From Anaerolineales bacterium UBA5195 (GTDB lineage Bacteria; Chloroflexota; Anaerolineae; Anaerolineales; Villigracilaceae): a stretch of 64,000 nucleotides of DNA. The notes under the pieces were generated by a model. The model searched no databases. It saw only the letters and a program-made list of their open reading frames with translations, and was not told where the DNA came from. Each line of letters begins with the position of its first letter. Positions within the stretch are counted from its first letter, which is position 1. Location: contig DHVZ01000037.1 in the NCBI GenBank assembly GCA_002412925.1, positions 277,487 through 341,486 on the forward strand, given 5' to 3'. A program made the translations under genes and the position numbers. This document shows, piece by piece, positions 45,162 to 54,008 of this stretch.

Positions 45162-45244
45162 TAAACACAAAGGACACGAAGGGGCACGAAGGAAAAGCTT
45201 TTATTTTGGGTTTCCTTCGAGTCCTTTGTGTCCTTCGTGTTTAG
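45162..45244. repeat. imperfect palindromic repeat (ACACAAAGGACACGAAGG type)
   Basis: About 33-nt arms around an A/T-rich loop: AAACACAAAGGACACGAAGG and, inverted, CCTTTGTGTCCTTCGTGTTT, with few mismatches. The internal GGACACGAAGG units are themselves repeated. Such arms look like a dispersed intergenic element. Confidence 0.65.
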
Positions 45245-45254
45245 ACAGGATTTA

Positions 45255-45674
45255 ATGATCGCAATCACCCCCACCCTCAGTCTCGACGACAGCGAGGTCA
45301 GCCTCGATTTTATCCGCTCCAGCGGCCCGGGCGGGCAAAACGTCAACAAAGTGGCGACGGCTGTCCAACTGCGCTTCGACCTGTGCAACTCCCCCTCACT
45401 GCCTGCGGAGGTGAAGGAGCGCTTGGTCAAACTGGCAGGCAGCCGCCTGACTGACGAGGGGATTTTACTGATCGAAGCCAAGCGCTACCGCACCCAGGAG
45501 CAAAACCGGGCGGACGCCCTCCTGCGGCTGACGGCACTCATCCAAAAAGCGCTGCAAGCGCCCAAAAAACGCCGCGCCACAAAACCAAGCTTGGCATCCA
45601 AGACCGAGCGCATCCAATCCAAGAAACGACGCGGGGAAATTAAAGCCGGTCGAAAGATAAATAACTGGGAATAA
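45255..45674 (+). CDS. arfB: alternative ribosome-rescue factor B
   Basis: 139 aa from the ATG at 45255. GGQ motif in SSGPGGQNVNK (about residues 23-33) and a basic C-terminal tail (KKRRATKPSLASKTERIQSKKRR) that enters the empty mRNA channel. It releases peptides from stalled ribosomes. No RF1/RF2 codon-reading domain, so it is not a truncated RF2. Confidence 0.92.
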   Translation: MIAITPTLSLDDSEVSLDFIRSSGPGGQNVNKVATAVQLRFDLCNSPSLPAEVKERLVKLAGSRLTDEGILLIEAKRYRTQEQNRADALLRLTALIQKALQAPKKRRATKPSLASKTERIQSKKRRGEIKAGRKINNWE

Positions 45675-45682
45675 AAAGCTTA

Positions 45683-46564
45683 ATGCCAAGACAACTCATC
45701 CCACATCATCTCCCCGCCCTGTTCGCTGGTCTCTCCGCAGCCGCCATCTGGGGCGGCATGTACGTGGTCAGCAAAGTTGTGCTGGAGGTCATCCCACCCT
45801 TCACGCTGCTGGTCATCCGCCTGGTGCTCGGCTTCCTGGCGCTGGCGCTGGTCATCCTGGCGCGCGGCGGCTTCTCGGTCAGCAAACGCGATTTCTGGGC
45901 CTTTTTCGGGGTCGGCATCGTCGGTTACGGGGTTTCATTGGGATTTCAATTTATCGGGACAAAACTCTCGACGGCCGCCAACGGCTCGCTGGTCACTTCG
46001 GCGACGCCCGCCCTCGTGCTCCCCTTCGCCTTTTTCCTGCTCAAGGAACCGATCACCCGCCGACGGCTGATCGCCATCCTGGTCGCCAGCCTGGGAGTGC
46101 TGGCCGTCATCGACCCGCGCAGCGCCCAACTTTCGTCGAACCTGTTCCTGGGGAACCTGTCCCTGCTCGGGGCGGCCGTTACCTGGGCGCTCTATTCGGT
46201 ACTGGTGCGCAAAGTCTCAAGCGGCGCGGACGTGCTCCAGGCCTCCGCGATCATGCTGTTGGGCGGGCTGCCGCTGACGATCCCGATCAGCGCCTGGGAA
46301 ATTTCTGCCCAAGGGATTGGGGCAATCACCCCCGGTATCCTGGGGGGAATCCTGTTCCTGGGGATTATCTCGACCGCCATCGCTATGTTCCTGTGGAATT
46401 ATGCCTTCGCCAAACTCCCCGCGGCGGTTGCCTCGCTGACGTTTTTTGCCCAGCCTGTCGTCGGCACGCTGCTCGGCTGGTTTTTCCTGGGGGAAACGAT
46501 CACGCCGCTCTTCGTGCTGGGCGGCGTGTTGATCGGAATTGGGATTGTGATTTCGAACGAATGA
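45683..46564 (+). CDS. EamA/DMT-family transporter
   Basis: 293 aa with two EamA halves and about ten hydrophobic helices. WGGMYVVSKVVLE and PALVLPFAFFLLKEPITRRR are typical of the first half; FFAQPVVGTLLGWFFLGETITP of the second. Likely exporter of a small metabolite. It starts 8 bp after the arfB stop. Confidence 0.88.
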   Translation: MPRQLIPHHLPALFAGLSAAAIWGGMYVVSKVVLEVIPPFTLLVIRLVLGFLALALVILARGGFSVSKRDFWAFFGVGIVGYGVSLGFQFIGTKLSTAANGSLVTSATPALVLPFAFFLLKEPITRRRLIAILVASLGVLAVIDPRSAQLSSNLFLGNLSLLGAAVTWALYSVLVRKVSSGADVLQASAIMLLGGLPLTIPISAWEISAQGIGAITPGILGGILFLGIISTAIAMFLWNYAFAKLPAAVASLTFFAQPVVGTLLGWFFLGETITPLFVLGGVLIGIGIVISNE

Positions 46565-46623
46565 GGGAAACGGGTTTCGATATGCCGGGAAAACACCGGC
46601 TACTCAACCCTCGTAAATAAAAA

Positions 46624-48072
46624 TCACAAAGTTTCCCCCACATTGTGCAACAGCGCCATGTTCGAAGCGCGCACACTGCTGACCGGGAATCCACTGATCA
46701 CCACCACCTGCTGACCGGGCTGCACCCAGCCAGTAGCCCTCAAGTGACTATCGGCCTTGTTGACCATGTCGCGCAGCGTGGGCGACATCGAAACCAGGTG
46801 AGGGAAGGCTCCCCAAAACAGGGTCATGCGCTGGTAAATCTTCTGAACAGGCGTGATTGCTAAAATCGGGGCGCGCGGGCGAGCCTTGGACATCAACTGG
46901 GCCGTACGGCCAGAATGGGTAAAGACCGCAATCGCAGCTACGTTTAGGTCATGGGCTAATTCGCGGGCAGCGCGCGTGATTGAGGCGGCATCATCCTGGG
47001 TGGGGGCGCTCGGAATATGTTCATGACCCCATTCAGAAAAACTCTCTTCTGCAGAGCGGACAATCCGGTCCATCATTTGCACCGCTTCCAACGGATATGC
47101 GCCATTGGCTGTCTCACCAGAGAGCATGACCGCATCGGTGCCATCAAAGATGGCGTTCGCCACATCCGAGGCTTCCGCGCGCGTCGGGAGCGGGTTGACA
47201 ATCATCGAATCGAGCATCTGTGTGGCCGTGATGACAATCTTGCCGCGCAGGTTGGCCGCCTGGATAATACACTTTTGAGCAATTGGAACACGCTCTGGCG
47301 ACATCTCAACACCCAGGTCGCCGCGCGCGACCATGACGCCATCTGAAACCTGTAGAATCTCATCGAGGTTATCGAGCGCTTCGGGTTTTTCCAACTTGGC
47401 AATCACCAGCGGATGGACACCTTCTTCCTCGAACAGATCCATGGCATTGCGAACAGCCACCACGTCGCTGGCAGAACGCACAAACGAAATTGCAACAAAA
47501 TCCACGCCCTGAGACATGCCAAATTCCAGGTCGGCGCAGTCCTTTTCGGTAAAACCCGGAATGGTCAGGCGCGTACCGGGCAGGTTAATGCCTTTGTGCG
47601 ATGAGAGCTTGCCTCCCACCAGCACCCTGGCGCGCAGATGCTTCGCATGCGTTTCAACCACCTCCAGAGACAGATGCCCGTCATCGAGCAGGATCTGCTC
47701 CCCAACGGCAGCAGAATCGAACAGTTCGGCAAATGCCACCGGGATGGCCTTCTCGCCATCCGCCGGGAGTTCCAACTCCGTCCCTTCCGCAAAAAGCCTG
47801 AGGTGCTCCCCTTCCGTTAAATCAAGCGGCGGGTCCAGCACTCCAACGCGGATTTTGGGGCCTTGCAAGTCTTGTAAAATTCCTACCGGCTTGCCCAACT
47901 TTTCCGAAAGTTGACGGATGGCAACAATCCGCGCGGCGTGATCTTCATGGGTGCCGTGCGAAAAATTCAGCCGGGCTACATTCATCCCGGCCAGGATAAG
48001 TTGTTCGAGCATTTGCGGGTCGGCGCTCGTCGGGCCAATCGTGGCGACAATTTTTGCTTTTCGTTCCATCAT
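46624..48072 (-). CDS. pyk: pyruvate kinase
   Basis: 482 aa. N-terminal MERKAKIVATIGP, the MNVARLNFSHG block, the ATP-Mg region VIAKLEKPEAL, and MVARGDLGVE. The C-terminal domain ends ...MALLHNVGETL. Converts PEP and ADP to pyruvate and ATP. The start may be the first or second of two adjacent ATG codons. Confidence 0.95.
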   Translation of the reverse strand: MMERKAKIVATIGPTSADPQMLEQLILAGMNVARLNFSHGTHEDHAARIVAIRQLSEKLGKPVGILQDLQGPKIRVGVLDPPLDLTEGEHLRLFAEGTELELPADGEKAIPVAFAELFDSAAVGEQILLDDGHLSLEVVETHAKHLRARVLVGGKLSSHKGINLPGTRLTIPGFTEKDCADLEFGMSQGVDFVAISFVRSASDVVAVRNAMDLFEEEGVHPLVIAKLEKPEALDNLDEILQVSDGVMVARGDLGVEMSPERVPIAQKCIIQAANLRGKIVITATQMLDSMIVNPLPTRAEASDVANAIFDGTDAVMLSGETANGAYPLEAVQMMDRIVRSAEESFSEWGHEHIPSAPTQDDAASITRAARELAHDLNVAAIAVFTHSGRTAQLMSKARPRAPILAITPVQKIYQRMTLFWGAFPHLVSMSPTLRDMVNKADSHLRATGWVQPGQQVVVISGFPVSSVRASNMALLHNVGETL

Positions 48073-48144
48073 GAAATCCCATCACCAGTACTTCACAAAA
48101 ATCGGGTTGATTCGGATATTTCGTAAATCACTGATTATTGCAAA

Positions 48145-48177
48145 ACCCAGGGGCGCAGAAGTTTGCGTCCCTGGGTA
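48145..48177 (-). terminator. terminator after the CoA-transferase operon
   Basis: ACCCAGGG-GCGCA / TGCGT-CCCTGGGT; the minus strand continues TTTTGC. Confidence 0.75.
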
Positions 48178-48214
48178 ATTCTACACCATCACTGACGAAT
48201 CAGAGGCGGCTGGC

Positions 48215-49525
48215 CTAGATGTAATTTAGCTCTTTCGCCTTTTTCGTCAACTCCTCGCGGAATTGGGGGTGAGCGATATTGATCAACGCCAGGGTCCGCT
48301 GGCGAATGGACTTGCCATACAACTCGGCAACACCATATTCAGTCACTACAAAGCGGACATGATTACGCGTGGTAACCACCCCCGCGCCGGGCTTCAGGAA
48401 TGGCACAATCTTGCTCACGGCAGTCCCATCTCGCATGACCGCCATACTTGGCAGAGCAATGATCGGAACGCCGCCCTTCGAACGCGAGGCGCCATAGACA
48501 AAGTCCAACTGCCCGCCCACACCCGAATAGAGTTTGTGACCGATACTATCGGCGCAGACCTGGCCGGTCAGGTCCACTTCGATGGCCGAGTTGATCGCCA
48601 CCATGCGGTCGTTCTGGGCAATCACAAACGGGTCGTTGATGTACTCTGTCCGGTGCAGTTCAATCAGCGGGTTATCATCCACCCAGTCATACAGGCGGCG
48701 GGTGCCAATGATAAATCCGGCCACAATCTTGCCGGGGTGGATGGATTTGCGCGCATTGGTCAGTACACCGGCATCCACCAGGTCGATGACGCCGTCCGAG
48801 AACAACTCGGTATGAATTCCCAAATCCTTTTTGTTAAACAGGTATTTGAGGACCGCATCGGGGATGGCGCCAATTCCCATCTGCATGGTTGCGCCGTCGG
48901 GGATCATTTCCGCAATAAAACCGGCAATTTTCTCGACCACCTCCATGTCGCCTTCTTCGGTCATGGCAAGTTCGTGAATCGGGTAATTCACCGGAATGAC
49001 ATAATCCAGGCGGCTGACATGCAGGAACGAATCACCCAGGGTGCGCGGCATTTGCTCATTTACCTCGGCAATAATGATTTTTGCCGATTCGGCAGGTGTC
49101 TTTGTCAGGCCGACTTCAACACCCAGCGAACAAAATCCATGCTCGTCGGGTGGGGAAACATGCACCAGGGCCACATCAAGCGGCAAAATATTATTCTTGA
49201 AGAGCAGGGTGAATTCCGAAAGTAAAACCGGGGTGAAATCAGCACGGCCTTCCTGAACAGCCTTGCGGACATTCCCGCCGATGAAGAGCGTATTGACGCG
49301 CAGGTGACCTTCCAGTTCCGGGGCAACATAATCTGCCGAGCCAATCGTCAAGGCATGGCAGATTTCAACGTTTTGGAGTTCCGGGGCGCGTTTGACCAGC
49401 GCGCCAAGTAAATATTTGGGGATGGAAACATTGCCGGTCAAGAAAACACGCTGCCCTGACTGGACGACTTTGATCGCCTCTTCGGGGGAAGTCACACGGG
49501 ATTGATAAATACTTTGCCAAGACAT
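48215..49525 (-). CDS. class I acyl-CoA transferase (4-hydroxybutyrate/acetyl-CoA type)
   Basis: 436 aa from the ATG at 49525 (AGGGGG 9 nt upstream). The Cat2/AbfT layout is clear: GIGAIPDAVLKYL, ELFSDGVIDLVDAGV, NSAIEVDLTGQVCADS (likely catalytic Glu) and YGVAELYGKSIRQR. It moves CoA between an acyl-CoA and acetate or another acid. It begins 2 bp after the ald stop, so it is co-transcribed. Confidence 0.88.
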   Translation of the reverse strand: MSWQSIYQSRVTSPEEAIKVVQSGQRVFLTGNVSIPKYLLGALVKRAPELQNVEICHALTIGSADYVAPELEGHLRVNTLFIGGNVRKAVQEGRADFTPVLLSEFTLLFKNNILPLDVALVHVSPPDEHGFCSLGVEVGLTKTPAESAKIIIAEVNEQMPRTLGDSFLHVSRLDYVIPVNYPIHELAMTEEGDMEVVEKIAGFIAEMIPDGATMQMGIGAIPDAVLKYLFNKKDLGIHTELFSDGVIDLVDAGVLTNARKSIHPGKIVAGFIIGTRRLYDWVDDNPLIELHRTEYINDPFVIAQNDRMVAINSAIEVDLTGQVCADSIGHKLYSGVGGQLDFVYGASRSKGGVPIIALPSMAVMRDGTAVSKIVPFLKPGAGVVTTRNHVRFVVTEYGVAELYGKSIRQRTLALINIAHPQFREELTKKAKELNYI

Positions 49526-49527
49526 GG

Positions 49528-50616
49528 CTATTTTCCCCCTTCCGCGTTCCACAGGTGCAAATTGCGCAGCGCTCCCTGATGGGTATTGACCGCCATCGCC
49601 AGGGATGGGTCTTTTGTAACCGCTTTCTCAACCCCCAGCGCGGCCACCTTCATAATGTAGGGCATGGCCGCATTAACAAAAGCGTGGGTTGCTGTACGGG
49701 CAACGAGGCTGGGCACGTTGGGCACGCAGTAATGGATCAGGCCCTCTTCGATATAGGTTGGCTGGTCGTGCGACATCGGCCGGGAGGTCTCGAAACATCC
49801 ACCCTGGTCAATGCCCATATCAATCAACAGGGAGCGCGGCTTCATCATCTTCAGTGTTTCGCGGGTCAAAACAATCGGGGCGCGCCCGCCAGGAATATGC
49901 GCAGCACCCACGACAACATCCGCAAAGGCGCAGGCGCGGTCGATGTTTCGGCGCGTGGAAATCATCGTCACCGTTTCGGGATAGCGATCATAGATCCTCT
50001 GGAGGACTGCCATGTCCCTGTCCAGCAGGGTTACGTGCGCACCCAAGCCGAGGAAGGCGATCAGGGCATTCTGTCCAACCACGCCGCCGCCGATGATGAC
50101 AACTTCAGCCGGGGGCACTCCGGGGATGCCGCCCAACAGGATTCCTTTTCCGCCCAGATCACTCTGCAACCAGCGAGCAGCAATTTGAGCCGTCATTTGC
50201 CCGCCAATCTGGCTCATCGGGCGTAAAACCGGGAAGCAGCCCTTCTCGCTTTCGATTTGTTCATAAGCAATGGCTGTGATTTTCTTTTCCAGGAGCACGT
50301 CGACCCGGCTCCGGCGGGCAGCCGCCAGCAGCAACATCCCCATCAGGGTTGCGCCAGGATGCATCCACGAGATCTCATCTTCAAGAGGCCGTGAAAACTT
50401 GAGAAGTAAATCTGCCCGACCAAAGACTTCTTCCGGGGAATAGGCGATTCTTGCCCCAATTTTTTCATATTCATTGTCACTGAAACCCGCACCCGCGCCG
50501 GCTTCATGCTCAACAAAGATAGTGTGACCTTGCTGGGCAAGTATCTCGACCCCGGCCGGGGATAATCCCACGCGATATTCGAACGGGCGTCGCTCTCTCG
50601 GAATTCCTATATTCAT
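49528..50616 (-). CDS. ald: alanine dehydrogenase
   Basis: 362 aa. Reversible NAD-dependent deamination of alanine to pyruvate. N-terminus IGIPRERRPFEYRVGLSPAG; NAD-binding VVIIGGGVVGQNAL (about 170-183); SQIGGQMTAQIAARWLQ. Shine-Dalgarno AAGGAGG precedes the ATG. The order ald then CoA-transferase suggests pyruvate from alanine is fed to CoA esters. Confidence 0.93.
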   Translation of the reverse strand: MNIGIPRERRPFEYRVGLSPAGVEILAQQGHTIFVEHEAGAGAGFSDNEYEKIGARIAYSPEEVFGRADLLLKFSRPLEDEISWMHPGATLMGMLLLAAARRSRVDVLLEKKITAIAYEQIESEKGCFPVLRPMSQIGGQMTAQIAARWLQSDLGGKGILLGGIPGVPPAEVVIIGGGVVGQNALIAFLGLGAHVTLLDRDMAVLQRIYDRYPETVTMISTRRNIDRACAFADVVVGAAHIPGGRAPIVLTRETLKMMKPRSLLIDMGIDQGGCFETSRPMSHDQPTYIEEGLIHYCVPNVPSLVARTATHAFVNAAMPYIMKVAALGVEKAVTKDPSLAMAVNTHQGALRNLHLWNAEGGK

Positions 50617-50654
50617 AGAGCCTCCTTGCAGATCTTGATATTCCGATTACAACA

Positions 50655-50700
50655 AACTTCCGAAGCCCTGGCTTTGAAAAAAGTTGAGACTTCGGAAGTT
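50655..50700 (-). terminator. hairpin after the ornithine aminotransferase gene
   Basis: AACTTCCGAAG / CTTCGGAAGTT with a long loop; no strong U-run. Confidence 0.5.
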
Positions 50701-50706
50701 GAAAAA

Positions 50707-51909
50707 CTATGGCATTTGTAATACTTCGCGAATGGCTGGCAAGGCCCAATCAATGGTTTCTTTGTCAATTACAAGCGGCGGGGCAAAGCGGATCACGTAA
50801 TCATGCGTTTCTTTGGCAAGAATGCCCATCCTTTGAAGCGCTTCACAGAAACGGCGCGCCCCGCCCGATTTATCGTTCAACTCGACCCCAATCAGCAAAC
50901 CACGCCCGCGCACTTCCTTGACATGTTTGCTGGGGATCTCAGACAACTGCTCCTTGAAATATGCGCCCAATTCAGTGGAGCGCTCAGCCAGTTTTTCATC
51001 GATCAAGACTTTGAGCGCGGCGCGGGCAATCGCGGCAGCCAGCGGGTTTCCGCCAAAAGTGGAGCCGTGTTCCCCCGGCTTAAAAAGTCCCAAGACAGAC
51101 TTATCTGCCAGGACCGCCGAGATCGGGTAAAAACCACCGGAAAGCGCTTTCCCGACAATCACCATATCAGGGCGGACGCCTTCGTGCTCGCTGGCGAATA
51201 GTTTCCCGGTCCGGCACAGGCCGGTCTGGATTTCGTCGGCGATCAGCAGAACATTGTTTTTCTTGCAAATCTCAGCTACTTTTTTAAGGTAGCCAGCCGG
51301 AGGGATGACCACGCCCGCCTCGCCCTGAATCGGCTCCAGCATGACAGCCGCCGTATTCGGGGTGATGGCTTTCGCAACTGCCTCGGCATCCCCGTAGGGA
51401 ACAGTCACAAAGCCCGGGGTGAAAGGTCCGAAATCATCCCGGTAGAGTGGTTCGGTGGAAAATGAGATAATGGTGGTTGTGCGCCCGTGGAAATTCCCAG
51501 TGGCAGTGATGATCTCAGCCTGGTGGCGCGGCACGCCCTTGACACAATAGGCCCATTTTCGGGCCAATTTAACGGCCGACTCTACGGCTTCAGCGCCGGA
51601 ATTCATCGGCAGCGACATCTCGTAGCTTGAAATCTCGGAAAGTTCTTTGTAGAGCAAGGGAAGCTGGTCATTGCGAAAGGCGCGCGAGGTCAGGGTCAGT
51701 TTCTTGGCCTGTTCAATCATCGCTGCCAAAATTTTAGGATGGACATGCCCCTGGTTGACCGCTGAATAAGCTGAGAGACAGTCAAGATATTTATTTCCTT
51801 CGACATCATAAACCCACACACCTTCGGCCCTTTCGATGACGACATCGAGCGGGTGATAGTTGTGGGCGCCGTACCGTTCCTCGATCTGGATATATTCCTG
51901 CGTTTTCAT
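50707..51909 (-). CDS. rocD: ornithine aminotransferase
   Basis: 400 aa, class III PLP enzyme. YGAHNYHPLDVV and EGVWVYDVEGNKYLDCLSAY are the ornithine-aminotransferase N-terminus; LIADEIQTGLCRTGK and KALSGGFYPISAV (PLP lysine) follow. It makes glutamate semialdehyde from ornithine. Together with argF just upstream it suggests ornithine/arginine catabolism. Confidence 0.93.
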   Translation of the reverse strand: MKTQEYIQIEERYGAHNYHPLDVVIERAEGVWVYDVEGNKYLDCLSAYSAVNQGHVHPKILAAMIEQAKKLTLTSRAFRNDQLPLLYKELSEISSYEMSLPMNSGAEAVESAVKLARKWAYCVKGVPRHQAEIITATGNFHGRTTTIISFSTEPLYRDDFGPFTPGFVTVPYGDAEAVAKAITPNTAAVMLEPIQGEAGVVIPPAGYLKKVAEICKKNNVLLIADEIQTGLCRTGKLFASEHEGVRPDMVIVGKALSGGFYPISAVLADKSVLGLFKPGEHGSTFGGNPLAAAIARAALKVLIDEKLAERSTELGAYFKEQLSEIPSKHVKEVRGRGLLIGVELNDKSGGARRFCEALQRMGILAKETHDYVIRFAPPLVIDKETIDWALPAIREVLQMP

Positions 51910-51962
51910 ATTTTTCCTTTGGCGAGAAAAGAATCTTATTTCGCAAGTATTTCACAGTTGAA

Positions 51963-51996
51963 TGGCTTCCCCACTCCCCCAGGAATGGGGAAGCCA
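51963..51996 (-). terminator. hairpin between argF and the ornithine aminotransferase gene
   Basis: TGGCTTCCCCA / TGGGGAAGCCA, 11 bp; followed on the minus strand by TTCAAC. Confidence 0.6.
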
Positions 51997-52014
51997 CCCG
52001 AAGGATATGGAAGA

Positions 52015-52938
52015 TTAGGCTACTTCAAACAGACGAGCCAGAACTGCTTTCTGCGCATGCAAGCGATTGTGGGCTTGAGGGAAAATCGCCGAATGTGGGC
52101 CATCGGCCACTTCATCGGTCAATTCGTGGTTGCGATGCGCCGGGAGGCAGTGCATCACAATTACATCCTTGTCGGCCTCGCTGACCAGCCGGGCATTAAC
52201 CTGGTATGGCGGGAAAATGGCTTCGCGCTTGGCAGTTTCTTCTTCCTGTCCCATCGAGGTCCAGGTATCGGTATAAATGACTTGCGCGCCCTTGACCGCT
52301 TCGTGCGGGTCGCGCAGGTAGGTAATTTTCGCACCGCTGACCTTGGCCAGTTTTGCACCGGTTTCCATTGCAACCTTCGGCATGTCATAACCTTCAGGGT
52401 TGGCGATAATGAAATTCCCGCCGAGCATCACGACGATGTGCATAAGCGAAACGGCCACGTTGTTGCCGTCACCAACATAAGAGACGTTCAGCCCCTTCAT
52501 CGCGCCAAATTTTTCGATGATGGTCTGGGCATCGGCCATGGCCTGGCAGGGATGGCTGAAGTCACTCAAACCGTTCAGGACAGGTACCGACGACCACTTG
52601 GCTAATTCGACAACATGCTCGTGCTCAAACACGCGGGCCATGATGGCCTGGACATAACCCGAAAGGACACGCGCGATGTCTGAAATAGCCTCGCGTTTCC
52701 CCAGGCCAATTTCGCTGGGGGAGAGATAGAGCGCATCGCCGCCCATGTGGCGCATGGCCATATCAAATGAGACGCGGGTGCGCAAGCTCGGTTTCTGGAA
52801 AATCAGGGCCAAGACTTTGCCCTTGAAGAGCGGCTGATTGCCGCCGGCAAAGTGCTCTTTCTTCAGTTTGATGGCCAAGTCCAGAATATCCTGGATTTCT
52901 GCGGGGGAATGATCGGACACATCGAGGAAGTGTTTCAT
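52015..52938 (-). CDS. argF: ornithine carbamoyltransferase
   Basis: 307 aa. The carbamoyl-phosphate loop is SLRTR in FQKPSLRTRVSFD (about residues 50-62); ornithine loop HCLPAHRNHEL near the end. Interconverts ornithine and citrulline; no other arg genes are adjacent, so a catabolic role with the aminotransferase is as likely as biosynthesis. Shine-Dalgarno GGAGAC upstream. Confidence 0.95.
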   Translation of the reverse strand: MKHFLDVSDHSPAEIQDILDLAIKLKKEHFAGGNQPLFKGKVLALIFQKPSLRTRVSFDMAMRHMGGDALYLSPSEIGLGKREAISDIARVLSGYVQAIMARVFEHEHVVELAKWSSVPVLNGLSDFSHPCQAMADAQTIIEKFGAMKGLNVSYVGDGNNVAVSLMHIVVMLGGNFIIANPEGYDMPKVAMETGAKLAKVSGAKITYLRDPHEAVKGAQVIYTDTWTSMGQEEETAKREAIFPPYQVNARLVSEADKDVIVMHCLPAHRNHELTDEVADGPHSAIFPQAHNRLHAQKAVLARLFEVA

Positions 52939-53102
52939 GTTTGGCGGTCTCCTTTTGAAAAAAAGAATTGGTCGCCCCGAGCGCCGCGCAGTCGAGAGGC
53001 TAGATTTGGCTGCTCTTGCAGCAACTAAATTGTATCATAACGGGCTTTATTGGGATATGTAGCCTGTGTCACAGGGGGTCAGTGACAATTGTACCGATTT
53101 AA

Positions 53103-54008
53103 TCATCGTTGAATTCGGAACTTTTTCCAATACCGAGACAGGCCATCCACCGAGATCTCCAATGGATTCGCCAGCCGGTAAGCCTCAATGGTCTCTGGCG
53201 TCAAACCCTGGGCGTGGGCCTGCCTTTCCATCCAGGCCAGGAAATTCCGCTTAAGCTCATCGATCGGCAGGTTGGCAGGCAGATTCTGGTTGAGCCAATT
53301 TTCCACTTCATCCAATCTCGCCAGGATCGACCCGAGGTGCCAATCGGCGTCATCAAAAACACCAAAATGGGTTGGCGCAATCCGTTTCAAACTCAATTTC
53401 TGCAAACGGGCGACTGTCTCGCGCCATTTTTCAAGATTCAATTCCGGCGGCGGCATCGGCAGCCGCAGATACTGGAAACCGGGGATGCGCACCGCGCCCA
53501 CGTCGCCGGTAAAGCAGGCATCTTCGAGCAGATAGGCATAGTGATGCTCGGCATGACCGGGTGTGTTCAAAGCCCGGATGCGCAAGCCGCCAACGGCCAC
53601 TTCTTCTTCATCCTGCAAAATGGTTAGTTTTTCTGCAGGCACGGGCAGGAATTGTCCCCAGAGCGGCTCCATCAGCTCGCCATAAATCCGGGTGGCGCTG
53701 GCAATCAGTTTCTCAGGATTGAGCAAGTGCGCTGCGCCCTGCGGATGGACATGGATCTGCGCGCCCTGCGAGGCCAGGTACCCGGAGGCCCCGGCATGGT
53801 CAAGATGGATGTGGGTTAAGAAAACATGGGTGACATGCTGGAAGCCGTACCCGTGAGTTTTGAGCGCGGCTCTGAGCGCCTCCAGCGTCGACCCCGGGCC
53901 GGTTTCAACCAGGGCAACACCATCGCTGTGCTCAAGCATGTATGAAGCAATCGCCTGCTGGCGTCCCTGAAAGTTTAAGTCGAGAGTGTGGATGGATGTG
54001 CGTGCCAT
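53103..54008 (-). CDS. metallo-beta-lactamase fold hydrolase
   Basis: 301 aa from the ATG at 54008 (AGGAG upstream). Metal motif THIHLDHAG (about residues 65-73), the NTPGHAEHHYAY His, and an FTGD Asp. Probably a glyoxalase II-like or thioesterase-type hydrolase. The start lies 33 bp inside the DUF58 gene, so the three genes MoxR-DUF58-MBL form one unit. Confidence 0.85.
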   Translation of the reverse strand: MARTSIHTLDLNFQGRQQAIASYMLEHSDGVALVETGPGSTLEALRAALKTHGYGFQHVTHVFLTHIHLDHAGASGYLASQGAQIHVHPQGAAHLLNPEKLIASATRIYGELMEPLWGQFLPVPAEKLTILQDEEEVAVGGLRIRALNTPGHAEHHYAYLLEDACFTGDVGAVRIPGFQYLRLPMPPPELNLEKWRETVARLQKLSLKRIAPTHFGVFDDADWHLGSILARLDEVENWLNQNLPANLPIDELKRNFLAWMERQAHAQGLTPETIEAYRLANPLEISVDGLSRYWKKFRIQR

